Shown here: in pieces, positions 33,547 to 43,108 of the stretch
Layout: every line of letters begins with the position of its first letter
How positions within the stretch are numbered: the stretch's first letter is position 1
NCBI RefSeq assembly: GCF_003144245.1
Contig: NW_020289982.1
Location: 372,001 to 436,000, forward strand
Direction: 5' to 3'
From: Jaminaea rosea
Taxonomy: Eukaryota > Basidiomycota > Exobasidiomycetes > Microstromatales
DNA: 64,000 nucleotides
Made by a program: the position numbers and the translations under genes
The notes under the pieces: model-generated
What the model was told of the DNA's origin: nothing
Seen by the model: the letters and a program-made list of their open reading frames with translations, nothing else
The model's database searches: none

Positions 33547-35259
33547 CTACATTCCCTCTCCCGCGCCCGGGACGGCGGCGGCCGTGTGTGCCAGACTCTG
33601 ATTCTCATCCAGCAGCCTGTAGACATAGCTTCCCGGGTACTCTCCCGTGTTCGTGATAAGCACATCCACACCACTCGGCTCGACATAGTCCCACTCGCTG
33701 GTCAGTAGGTGTTTGGCCGCCGACAACGATTCGCCGTCCTCTGTAGAGGTGAGATGGTCAAGACTCAGCGAAGGACGAGAGTAGGAGTCGCCAGCGAGCG
33801 AGGTTGAAGAGGCTGTTTGACCGGCCGAACCGCCGAAACCTTCACCTCCTGCGGCGCCTGAAGTGGCTGACGAGCTCGCAATGGCAACCCATCGCCAATC
33901 AGCACACAACTTATGCAGGCCCGTCAGCGCCAGCACGGGAGTGGCCTGCAGTTTGGCGGCCATACTAGCCGCCGCGCTTCCTGGTGCAGCCAGGAGGCCG
34001 CCATTGGCTAGGACGGCGTGTGGGCTGAGCAAGACCTTGGTGACGCGGGGGAGGAGGGTGTGAATGCTGCTGTGTGGGATCGAGACGACTTGGATGCCCT
34101 TAGGCAGCTGCTTCGCCAGACGAGTTGCTGCGGCGGAGGAGCCATTGTCTGCTACGAGCACAGTAAATGTGCGATCCTTCGCCGCCTGCTTCAGGAACAC
34201 CTCTACGGTGAGCGAGTGGCCGAGCGTGAGGACCGTCTCTCCTCCGTGAATATGATCCCTTGCGTCGCGGGCGATATTTGTGCGTGTGGACTCAAGCTCG
34301 TCGAGGAGCTCTTGAACTGCTTGAATCAGGAGAGGCTTGAGCTCAGCGGCGTTGACGCTACCAGAGGGGCCGGTCGAGGGCTTGACGTCGGTGTCCAGCG
34401 TCTCTTCTGGATCTTCATCCTCGTCGTCCTCGTCGTCCTCATCTTCGTCTTCTTCGCCAACCGTCTGCGCCTCATCATCCTCCTCCTCGCCATCCTCCTC
34501 GTGTAGCGCATCTGAAGCGGACGCGAAGCTGACGTCTCTCGTGTGAGCTCCGAAGCTTCCTGGCCCTGCTGCGCTGCTAGCCGCAAATCCAAATGAGGCC
34601 TGCGAAGATCCGCCTAGCGCAGGCGTATTCGCTCCACTACCATACACGCTCCCCGGCATGGACGGCGCAGCACTGCTGCTGCTGTTCTGCCCTGCTGCCA
34701 CCAAATCCGAAATGGAGAAGGTGGAGCCTTGAGCGAAATAGCGCGAGTCCCTTGAGAGGAAGGGCGGTCGAGAGCCGTCCGTTGTTGCTGGAGGGGAAGA
34801 GAGGGGCGAGGAGACAGCGGGGCGTTCGCCGCCAATGAAGGAGCCGGAAGGTGTGAGACTAGCAGGTGCTGCAGGTGTGGAAGGGGGAAAGACTGAGCCC
34901 GACCTTGAGGGACCGAGGGAGGAGCCGCCATGCTGGTGGTGCTGCGGACCCATCAAGGCTCCCGCCTCCTCCGCGAGCAAATGCAATGTCCTCAACGTGA
35001 TGTTGGTGATACACTGCTCGCCTCTCCTCGCATCCTGAAGCCATGCTCCGGTCAATCTGATTGCGTTGCTGAGGTCGTCGAGAGTGCTGAACTTTGCCCC
35101 GCTGATGACTCTGCGCAGCGCTGTAGCCGTTGCATGGGCTACCTTAGTCGAGCCACGGAGCTGACCGCGGCGCAGGGAGAGGTAGACGTTGTGTAGATGC
35201 TTTTGTGTTGGTCTGTCGAGGGGACGAACGGGGAGGGGCGGAGGTTGGAGGAGGGCCAT
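33547..35259 (-). CDS. GCD7: Translation initiation factor eIF2B subunit beta
   Basis: A regulatory subunit of eIF2B, the exchange factor that reloads eIF2 with GTP and responds to eIF2 phosphorylation. It has 570 residues from the ATG at 35259 (MALLQPPPLPVRPLD). The N-terminal helical domain (about 20-100, YLSLRRGQLRGSTKVAHATA) and the C-terminal Rossmann-like domain (about 306-570) match the beta subunit, including VQELLDELESTRTNIARDA, VLTLGHSLTVEVFLKQA and the terminal GSYVYRLLDEN. The end distinguishes beta from alpha and delta. Between the domains lies an insertion of about 200 residues, rich in Ser/Gly and carrying an almost purely acidic run at about 253-287. Human and yeast beta subunits lack anything that long here. 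Confidence 0.92.
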   Translation of the reverse strand: MALLQPPPLPVRPLDRPTQKHLHNVYLSLRRGQLRGSTKVAHATATALRRVISGAKFSTLDDLSNAIRLTGAWLQDARRGEQCITNITLRTLHLLAEEAGALMGPQHHQHGGSSLGPSRSGSVFPPSTPAAPASLTPSGSFIGGERPAVSSPLSSPPATTDGSRPPFLSRDSRYFAQGSTFSISDLVAAGQNSSSSAAPSMPGSVYGSGANTPALGGSSQASFGFAASSAAGPGSFGAHTRDVSFASASDALHEEDGEEEDDEAQTVGEEDEDEDDEDDEDEDPEETLDTDVKPSTGPSGSVNAAELKPLLIQAVQELLDELESTRTNIARDARDHIHGGETVLTLGHSLTVEVFLKQAAKDRTFTVLVADNGSSAAATRLAKQLPKGIQVVSIPHSSIHTLLPRVTKVLLSPHAVLANGGLLAAPGSAAASMAAKLQATPVLALTGLHKLCADWRWVAIASSSATSGAAGGEGFGGSAGQTASSTSLAGDSYSRPSLSLDHLTSTEDGESLSAAKHLLTSEWDYVEPSGVDVLITNTGEYPGSYVYRLLDENQSLAHTAAAVPGAGEGM

Positions 35260-35552
35260 CTTGCGAGGAGGAAGATGGTGTGTTGCTCCAACGAAGGTTG
35301 ATCGGAAGGAAAGGATCCAAGAGGACAAAAAGGTCAAGGCGGAGGCGGGCGCACCTTCAGCTTGGACTCGAGTCCGTCTGCCCGTCCCTGTCGCCCTCGC
35401 TTGGGCCGGGCGCATTGCTTCCACTCCACGGCGCTCCTCGTCTTGTCAGCCAGCCAATCTATCGATTCGACCTAACCTCAGACTCGTCGATATGGACAGC
35501 GCAGCAACGGACTCTTTTACGCTCTCTGCCTTCACCTAGAAAGAAGAGCAAC

Positions 35553-37319
35553 ATGGCGTCCAGCAGCGCAGAGGAACAGGAAGCAGTCCCCGACATGCAG
35601 CCACCTCCATCGCCAGGCGCAGCAATGATCTCCAACCTGCTTTCCAAGCTTAAGCCGCCCAACATCCTGCGAGATACAGCCTGGATACCCAGATACAGGG
35701 AGACGTGCTACCCTCCACCACCTCCAGCTCAGCAAGAGGGTGAAAGTAGCCCCAGCGAGTCGCCCGCTTCATCCGGCGACGAGGCGTCAGACGGCCCTCT
35801 CCCGACATCATGGCACGACCACCTTGCCTCTGCTCCAGCAGAGGCTTACACAAGCGCCTTTTCTTCCCTCTTGTCCTCCGCTCTCACTCCGCCAAGCCTG
35901 GTATGGTTTGGGGAGCAACACCATCAGCCTCACGTCATTCGTGCCCAAATTCAGCTCCTGGCCGCCATTTCTGACCATTTCGCTGCGCAGTCAGCTGGAG
36001 AAGATCGACGTGCTACTCAAGCCTCTGCTGCTGCTGCAACCTCGCCGAATCGCCCGGTCCGCTACCACCTGCACCTCCTTCTCGAGCACTTCTCCCTCTC
36101 AGACCAGCCGCTTCTCGATCGCTTCCGTCTCGGCCTCCTCGATGCAGGTGAGCTATGCGCCGCTTACAGGGAGAGGTCGGATGAGAAGTTCCAGGTGGAG
36201 ATGTATGCTCCCTTGCTATTGCTGGCAAGGGAAAGAGGCGTCAATGTTTGGGGTGGATTCCCGAAGAGAGGATGGGCGAGGGGAGTTGTGAAGGAGGGAG
36301 TGGGAAGTGTTGAGGGCTGGGAGAGACAGAGGTCTGCGGGAGAAGAGGAAGCTGCGCAAGGTTATGCCGAGGAGACCAAGAAGTCATTGGTCCCGCTACC
36401 TCCTCTGGCAACATCGGAGCGCCGTATCATCCCTACCTTCACGGCCTGGTCACACGTCACCCATCTCTCCCGCTCCCACAGGTCCTTCCTCGACTCCCTC
36501 ATGAAGCCGCATTTGCCGCCCTACTTCCCGCAACTCCCCATCAGCAGCAGCGAAACGGAGTCGTCGCCCTCAATTGCGCAGCTTGCAGAGGGTCTGCGCT
36601 CTCTTGCTCCACCCTCAGCGATCGAAAAGGGCTTCGCCCCGGCTCAAGCGCTCAAAGATGCTTATCTGGGTCATGCAGCTGGTTGCCTGCTGAGAGAGGG
36701 GCATCTGTTGGCCAAGGGTGAGAACGGCACCGAGTCACCTGGCATGGTCGCTGCAAAGGATAGGAACAACGAGGAAGAGGACGTCGAGCACCGCAACATC
36801 GTCATGGTCGTGGCCGGGCTCGGTCATGTTCAGGCTGGGTTTGGCGCGCCTGAGAGGGTGGTGCGAGAGATTGTTGAGGGGAGCGTGTCTGGGCAGAAGG
36901 ATGCAAAGAGAGAACGAGACTCGCTCATTGTCCTGTCCATGCCGAAGGACTCGTCTCTTTGGCTGGGACCGGAGTGGCGGGCGCCGTCGGCCGGTGAAGT
37001 AGAGGCTGGCGCCGCGCAGCCATCTTCAAGGAACGACGGAACCCTCGCTCAGTCCAAAGCAGCATCAGAATCTGCTGCAGCCGAAGGGAAGGAAGCGGTC
37101 ATCCCCGAAGGATGGGACCGCAAGCTAGCGGACGCCATCGTGCTTTACGACTGGGTCGACTGGGAAAAGGAGAACGAAAAGAAGGCGGCGGCGGCCGCGA
37201 CTCCAGCTTCTGATCAAGCATCTCCCTCTGCGGCTGCTGCCGCTGCTCAAGGGCAAGGACATAGCAAGAGCAGCGCCGAGGGCAGCAGAGATGCCAAAGG
37301 GGAGAAGAAGACCTCCTGA
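35553..37319 (+). CDS. ChaN-like (haem-binding uptake, Tiki superfamily) protein
   Basis: A 588-residue protein from the first in-frame ATG at 35553. The fold signatures of the bacterial ChaN/DUF399 family are visible: the opening strand LVWFGEQHHQPHVIRAQIQLL with the Glu-x-x-His pair, and near the end VMVVAGLGHVQAGFGAPERV, matching the family's GHV motif. Bacterial ChaN binds haem and is iron-regulated; the Tiki superfamily also contains metalloprotease-like members. The function of fungal members is not established. Fungal-specific extras are an N-terminal polar region, inserts around 200-300 and a C-terminal Lys/Ala/Ser tail (about 490-588). No signal peptide is apparent. It shares a 293-bp divergent promoter with eIF2B beta. 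Confidence 0.8.
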   Translation: MASSSAEEQEAVPDMQPPPSPGAAMISNLLSKLKPPNILRDTAWIPRYRETCYPPPPPAQQEGESSPSESPASSGDEASDGPLPTSWHDHLASAPAEAYTSAFSSLLSSALTPPSLVWFGEQHHQPHVIRAQIQLLAAISDHFAAQSAGEDRRATQASAAAATSPNRPVRYHLHLLLEHFSLSDQPLLDRFRLGLLDAGELCAAYRERSDEKFQVEMYAPLLLLARERGVNVWGGFPKRGWARGVVKEGVGSVEGWERQRSAGEEEAAQGYAEETKKSLVPLPPLATSERRIIPTFTAWSHVTHLSRSHRSFLDSLMKPHLPPYFPQLPISSSETESSPSIAQLAEGLRSLAPPSAIEKGFAPAQALKDAYLGHAAGCLLREGHLLAKGENGTESPGMVAAKDRNNEEEDVEHRNIVMVVAGLGHVQAGFGAPERVVREIVEGSVSGQKDAKRERDSLIVLSMPKDSSLWLGPEWRAPSAGEVEAGAAQPSSRNDGTLAQSKAASESAAAEGKEAVIPEGWDRKLADAIVLYDWVDWEKENEKKAAAAATPASDQASPSAAAAAAQGQGHSKSSAEGSRDAKGEKKTS

Positions 37320-37504
37320 GTCGGGCGAATGAAGTGAAGTTGCCAGAGTAGCGCCGCCTTCGATCCCTGTAGATAGACCACTCGATACCACCACTACGTC
37401 ATCATCGCTTCCTCATAATGAACACAATGCTTTTATCTAGAATTACACGCCGTCAACTGAGTAGTGTCTGACTATTACCATCCCTCCCATCCTCTTTCAC
37501 CCAG

Positions 37505-38157
37505 CTAAACAACCTTACCCGCCAAGCTCAATATCTTTCCCCACCCCCTTCCCCTCAATTCACTCGCGACAGCCCCGGAGATGCGCGTTCCCAGAGGCTC
37601 TTTGCGATTGTTCAGGAGGACGCAAGCATTATCGTCGAATCGGACGACACGGCCGTCGGGTCGTTTGAGCTCTTTGCGGGTGCGGACGACAACGGCATGA
37701 CGGACGTCACCGCGACGGATCTTGGGGGCGGAGGCGGGGCCGGTCGCGTTGAGGGGGATGGGGCGGGCTTTTTGGATTACGACGACTATTTCGTCGCCTG
37801 TTGTGATGATGAGAGGGGGGTGAGGGGAGGGAAGGAAGGAAGGAACGAAGGGGAAGGTAAGGAGTGAGGAGATGAGGTTAGAGGTGCGAAGGGAGGGGCG
37901 TCGATGAGGTGGGGAGCGAAGACTCACCTACGGTTGCCAGTCCTCTTGACATGGGCTTGCGCAAGACGTTGACGCACTCGGCGATGAGGCCGCCGGAGTT
38001 GTCAATGACCTGCGACGAGGAGGAGGAGGAGGAGGAGGCAGGGAATGATCAGTCGTCTGATGATGCGAGAAGTAAGAGGCTGACTGGCTGCGCTGTCCCG
38101 CAAAGCTTGCCGTCATCGCTGCTTACTCACCGCCATCGTAGCCTTGAGTCCCAACAT
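37505..38157 (-). CDS. MRPL38: Mitochondrial large-subunit ribosomal protein uL14m
   Basis: A 133-residue protein from three exons: 38157-38131, 38009-37928 and 37797-37505. It begins [16 protein letters not shown], the start of bacterial L14 and yeast Mrpl38. It then has [45 protein letters not shown] and [10 protein letters not shown], ending [10 protein letters not shown]. The length matches the family (yeast 138). It binds 23S-like rRNA at the subunit interface of the mitoribosome. No cleavable presequence is evident, as in yeast. Codons split at the exon joins restore GVIDNSG and VGDE exactly. Confidence 0.95.
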
Positions 38158-38407
38158 GGCTGGCTATCTAGCTGCAGCGCTGTCCTCAAGGTTGGTCTTT
38201 ACTCGAAAGTCGAGGTGCAATGATTGATGATCGAAGATGTCAAGTCAAGGTGAAGCAGCTGACCTTCGGACTGAGCGGGAGGACGACGCCCGGCGGTGTG
38301 AGGCGCGGTCCAACTTTTGACTTGACGGCGCCTCCGCTTTCGAGAATTTCAATCCGAGGCTTCCTGTCTATCACTACCACTACCATCACCACTTCATAGT
38401 AGTCAGG

Positions 38408-39206
38408 ATGGTCAGAGCGTGAGTAGCGACGCACGCAATGGCTCGAGTCGGAGAGGTCGAAAGTGATCTGACAGCTTAGGCCGCACACAGATACCCCAAC
38501 ATCGTGATCACTGGCACCCCGGGCACGGGCAAGACGTCCCACTCCTCCCTACTTGCCTCCTCCTGGCCTTCAAGTAGCAGTGGTAGCTCCTCCTCTAGGC
38601 CCCTTCGCCACATCAACATCTCGGACCTCTGCAAGACGCATCCGAATCTCACAACAAGCTATGACGCCGAATGGCAGTCCCACGAAGTAGACGAGGATGC
38701 TCTGCTCGACCACCTTGAGCCTCTCACCGGGGAGAGGGCGCCCGAGCCCGAGGACGAGCAGGACACGAAAGCTGCACAGGCTGTCAAGGAGGATGCGGAG
38801 GACAGGGGTGGGCTTGTGCTTGACTGGCATACCTGCGAGGTCTGGCCAGAGAGATGGGTGGATCTGGTCGTGGTGCTGAGGTGCGATCATGAGAAGTTGT
38901 GGAAGAGGTTGGAGAAGAGGTGCGTAGCGCAGACTGCTGACCGGAGCTCACTTAGTCGAGCTTGACATGCTGACAATCGCTTCCCATCGCCCGACTCGCA
39001 GAAACTACCCCCTCGCCAAGATCCAAGAGAACAACGATGCAGAAATCATGGAGGTGGTTCTCGCTGAAGCGCGCGACTCATACCCGGCTGAGGCCATTGT
39101 GGAGCTCAAGAGTGAGGAGGCGGGGGATGTTGAGGAGAATGTTGAGAGGATCAGGAGCTGGATTGATGCATGGAGGGAGGCGAGGGGGTTCAAGAGGGAG
39201 GAGTGA
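38408..39206 (+). CDS. FAP7: Adenylate kinase-like ribosome assembly ATPase (AK6/Fap7)
   Basis: Exons 38408-38418, 38491-38919 and 39002-39206 give 214 residues. The 11-nt first coding exon supplies MVRA and joins to YPNIVITGTPGTGKT, the P-loop at 12-19. VLDWHTCEVWPERW is the family's D-x-H Walker B-like segment, and NYPLAKIQENNDAEIMEV with a final RIRSWIDAWREARG closes the fold. AK6/Fap7 is needed for the last steps of small-subunit maturation with uS11. Compared with the human protein there is a Ser-rich insert after the P-loop helix and an acidic insert before VLDWH. It is divergent from MRPL38 with a 250-bp gap. Confidence 0.94.
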
Positions 39207-39349
39207 GCAAGGATGGGTGAGGGGAGGGGAGGGGCAAGGAGTTGATATGCGCTCAGCCGATTTGAGTGATCTTGAATAGAGGATCGATGTATCATTGCCA
39301 CCGCACTACTGCAAGCTACCCGTGCTTTGATGTGTTCTGCTGCTCGCCA

Positions 39350-40058
39350 TCAAATGCCGTACTTTCGCTCCATCACGGCATGAATGTCCGCACGAGGTCC
39401 ACCGCTGACGGGAGCTGGAAGCGCGCGAGCGAGAAGGTGCAATGACGGTCAGCATACTGCCTATGCTCCCTGCGGCGCCCTGACAGCGGCGCACTCACTG
39501 GGCAAGAAGTCCTTAGGGCTCAATGTCTCGTCATTGCCGTCGAGGATATCACGCTGCAGCTGGGAGAAGCCTCCACGAGTAGATCCACCGATGCCGTTGC
39601 CGGGATAGTTGTGCAGGGAGGGGAAGTGAGGGTCCTGACCGGCGGGAGCGAGCAAGAACATGTCAGTATCGATCTGTCCCACACGGTCTCTGATTCCTCT
39701 ACGAAGGAGAACTGGCCTCCATTCCCTGCCACTGTCTACTCACCCACTCCACAGCCTTCCTCTCAAAGTTCGTCCTCAACGGGGCCCCAATACCATACAT
39801 GTTCCTCTGCAACGTCTGCTTGAAGTCATCCCTCGTCTGTTCCCAGTTCTCCAGCCTAGCTTGCACCGGGTGCTGGACATCTGCGCCCGAAGACGTGTCA
39901 AAGGCGAGAGAGCGATGGCCGTATCGGAGGGTGTCGTGGATTCCTGCGTGCTCCGGTGCGGTGGTCTGCGTTGTGCTGATGTGGGAGGAGGAGCTGCTGC
40001 CACTGCTAGGTCCGGGGACCATGCGCAGGGAAAGACCAGACTCCTTTGACGATGACAT
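39350..40058 (-). CDS. UMP1: Proteasome maturation factor Ump1
   Basis: A 20S proteasome assembly chaperone, trapped inside half-proteasomes and degraded on completion. Exons 40058-39744, 39634-39499 and 39414-39350 give 171 residues. Recognisable parts are IHDTLRYGHRSL, the HP-x-ARLENWEQTRDDFKQTL helix, RNMYGIGAPLRTNFERKAVE, then after the first splice GGFSQLQRDILDGNDETL, and the C terminus DIHAVMERKYGI. The last exon is only 65 nt. All three joins keep frame and restore family sequence. The first 35 residues are Ser/Thr-rich and poorly conserved, as usual for Ump1. Confidence 0.93.
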
Positions 40059-40264
40059 GGTTGGGCGCTTGTGGAGAGATGTGGTGGTGGTGAGAGAGAG
40101 GTGGAAGTCGAGTCGCGGACGACGCCCAGGCCACCTCAGCCACTCGCGGCCTCGGAAGCGGAAGACGGACGGACGAGTGGCTCAACCAAGTCGAGTCTTC
40201 AATCCAGTTCCGGCACTCTCAACATCAAGCATCTCCCTAAATCTCGAGGAACAGCGTAGCCAAT

Positions 40265-41159
40265 ATGAACGTCGTAGAGTCACTAGACGCTCCGTCGTCG
40301 TGTGAGTGGCATCGGAATCATCCCATGCGGTTCTTACCATGGCTGATGCCCTTTTCCTGCCCGTCAACAGATCGCGACTCACGTTCCCGTGCAACGCACG
40401 AATCGTACAAGGCCGCCCTTTCCACGACCTCGACCCTGTACCTAGGCAACCTCTCCTTCTACACCACTGAAGAGCAGATTTATGAGCTCTTCAACCGTGT
40501 CAGCCTGCCGAGCGCCGGTGGAGGGATAAGGAGGATCATCATGGGATTGGATAGGGTGCAGAAGACGCCTTGCGGGTTTGCCTTCGTCGAGTGAGTGCGG
40601 GCGATCAATGAGACCAGCTGCATCAGCGGCAGACGTGCTGACCTTTCTTCTGATTTCTGCGCTGGCCAGATTCTACACCCACCAAGAAGCCCTCCTCTCG
40701 CTTCGTCACATCTCCAGCACCAAGCTCGACGAACGCCTAATCCGCTGTGACCTCGACCCAGGCTACACCGAAGGTCGTCAGTACGGTCGTGGTCGCTCTG
40801 GCGGGCAAGTCCGCGACGAGTATCGCATGGAGTACGACGCCGGTCGAGGTGGATGGGGAGCCGGCCGTCTTCGTGAGGAGGAAGAGCGTAAGATGCGCAT
40901 GGAGCAGGAGAGGCTCAAGGAGCAGGAGAACCTCTACAGGGATGCCGAGATGGAGGGCAGGGAGTTTGCTGGTCAGACTGGTGCAACTATTCCTGGTGGT
41001 GCAGAGGCGGAGTACTTTGAGAGTGAGAGGAGGGAGCGCGAGGCAGACACTAGTGTTGCGAGCGTGGGGAGGAAGAGAGGGAGGGATGGGGATGAGGGGG
41101 ATAGTGATGATGATGATGAGGGGGGTAAGAGGAGGAGGGCCAGGAGTGAAAGCGAATAG
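40265..41159 (+). CDS. CBC2: Nuclear cap-binding complex small subunit (CBP20)
   Basis: Exons 40265-40301, 40371-40590 and 40670-41159 give 248 residues. It binds the m7G cap of nascent Pol II transcripts as a dimer with CBP80. One RRM is present: RNP2 TLYLGNLSF followed by [11 protein letters not shown], and RNP1 CGFAFVEFY, restored by the second splice. After the RRM the cap-binding tail [19 protein letters not shown] with YDAGRGGWG is almost identical to other eukaryotes. The C-terminal 90 residues are a charged helix ([20 protein letters not shown]) and an acidic/basic tail, longer than in human CBP20 (156 residues). Confidence 0.96.
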
Positions 41160-41381
41160 AGGGGCGCGCTTTGCAATTACAGTAGCAAGTAGTCACCATC
41201 CACCACGCATGACCCTCGAACATCATCACTCGTGACGCTTGGTACCGTGTCAAGGCGCTGCTTAGTCATACGACCGCTTCCAAGTCGGCGAGTTACGCGG
41301 CGGTAGGGCCAACGCTATTTCCGTCTGAGCGAGCAGCTTTCTTTTGCAACCACTCCACCCAACTGACATAAGAAGGTACGG

Positions 41382-42739
41382 ATGATGAACAACGCACCGC
41401 GGGGCCTCGTATCGGCCTTGGCGTCGACATCACGGGTTAATCAGGTCGCCTCACGTCACCTGCTTCGCCCATCGGCAGCTCTTCCAGCATTGTCAGCGCC
41501 ACCCCGCCTCTGTTCCCCCACCACATCCCGCTTCCTTAGCACCTCCCCACCTCGTCCCCAACCCTCTTCTGCCTCTGGCTCGACCTCCTCGTCCACCTCA
41601 CCCGATGAATTCGAGTCCTTGCACTCTTCCCGATATCGCGGCCAAGGAGCAAAGCCCGACAGACCACCATGGTATCGTTCGCCCACTCTCCTTTTGCTAG
41701 GCTTCATGCCCATCTTCACGTTCGGACTGGGCGTTTGGCAGATCAAGAGGTTGGGATGGAAGTTGAATCTGATCGAGGAGCTCGAGTGGAAGCTCAAGAA
41801 GGAGCCTATTGGATTGCCGAAGAATATCAAGTGAGCACGAAGACGTGGAAGAGAGCATTGAGCTCTATACGAGAGCTGGCACTAACCTGCCCCTCCTACT
41901 CGTACTCCTCCTCCTCCTCCCTTTCCCCCGCCAGCCTATCCGTCCTGCCCTCCTTCGACTTCCGTCTCGTCTCCCTCTCTGGCCACTTTGATCACTCACG
42001 AGTCATGTTCCTGGGCCCACGAGTCCGCGAGGGGACGATTGGGTATCACGTCGTTGTGCCCTTCATGAGGGATGGAGGTGGTGATGAGGTAATGGTTGAT
42101 CGCGGGTTCGTGAGCGAGAAGAGCTTGATTGGGGAGGGGAGCCAGAGGAGGTTGAAGAAGGATGAGAGTGTTGCGGTGAGTAGGCGTGCGAGGTTGAGAG
42201 CTTAGGACAATCACAGTGATGCTGACCCTCATCATCGGCCTGCACCTCGCCAGCCCACCGGTCATGTCACCCTCACAGCTCTCCTACCCCGCATCTCGCC
42301 TCCCAACTACTTCACCCCGCCCAATGAGCCGCAGAACAACCGCTGGTTCCACGCCGACCCAGAAGCCATGGCTCAGTGGGCATCGACGTCCCCTCGAGGA
42401 GCAGCGCAGCTCAGCAGCGGAGAGCACAACGACGATGATGGCGAGGACAGCTATACCCCATCTGCCGGGGTAGCCTCCAGCGTCAAGAAGATGCTCGGCG
42501 TGCAGTCGGGTGACTCCTCGTCGACCACGTCATCAGGGGAGCATCGTGTCCTCCCAGTATTCCTCGAGGAGATCTTCGAGGGGTACGATGGCGGCATTCG
42601 GGTCGAGAAGGGTATCCCGGTGGGTCGAGCAGCGACTATTGAGCTGAGGAATCAGCATGCCGTTTATGCTGCGACGTGGTTTTCGCTGTCGGCGGCTATG
42701 GCAGGAATGTTCGCGCTTCTTGTTAGGAGGAGGAGATGA
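41382..42739 (+). CDS. SHY1: Cytochrome c oxidase assembly protein, SURF1 family
   Basis: An inner mitochondrial membrane protein helping haem-a insertion and Cox1 assembly. Exons 41382-41830, 41935-42175 and 42254-42739 give 391 residues. It has an Arg/Ser-rich presequence (about 1-60), a first transmembrane helix (LLLLGFMPIFTFGLGVW), the family motif WQIKRLGWKLNLIEELE, the middle block FDFRLVSLSGHFDHSRVMFLGPR, the Q-NNRWFHADPEAMA segment and a second transmembrane helix near the end (WFSLSAAMAGMFALLV). A Ser/Asp-rich insert follows the MAQWA segment. A second ATG three bases downstream is equally possible as the start. Confidence 0.95.
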
Positions 42740-43108
42740 GCGCGACGATGCAGACGAGTCAGATTGAGATGTTTCTCCACACCACTTTTGTCATTGTAGC
42801 GAAATAGCTAGCCCAGCAATTGCACGCCTTCACAGTAGGCAATTCTCGAGCCTTGTTGCTTGCCTGCCGCACGGATCAGGCTCGACGAGCGGGAGCAAGA
42901 GGCGAGGTCGAGTGGCTCGAGTCGTCGCGCGGGGGCGGAGACGATGACGATTGACTGGTGCCTCTGGATCCTTTGATTCCTCCGAACCCCTACTTTCTCC
43001 CCTCCATCCTGCGGAGGTGCGCCTGAGCTCAGGCATCGCACTCGTTTTTACACATTCGACATCACTCTCACGCTAGCATCTACCCTCAGCCCAATCCTCT
43101 CCTCGCCG
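42740..43108. promoter_or_regulatory. Intergenic: SHY1 3' region and KOG1 promoter
   Basis: About 370 bp between two plus-strand genes with no frame of interest. It must hold the KOG1 promoter. No motif is recognised. Confidence 0.5.

Noticed and set aside
35205-35552. Upstream in-frame extension of the ChaN-like gene
   Set aside because: It begins with GTG rather than ATG and overlaps the eIF2B beta start region. The ATG at 35553 is the first in frame.
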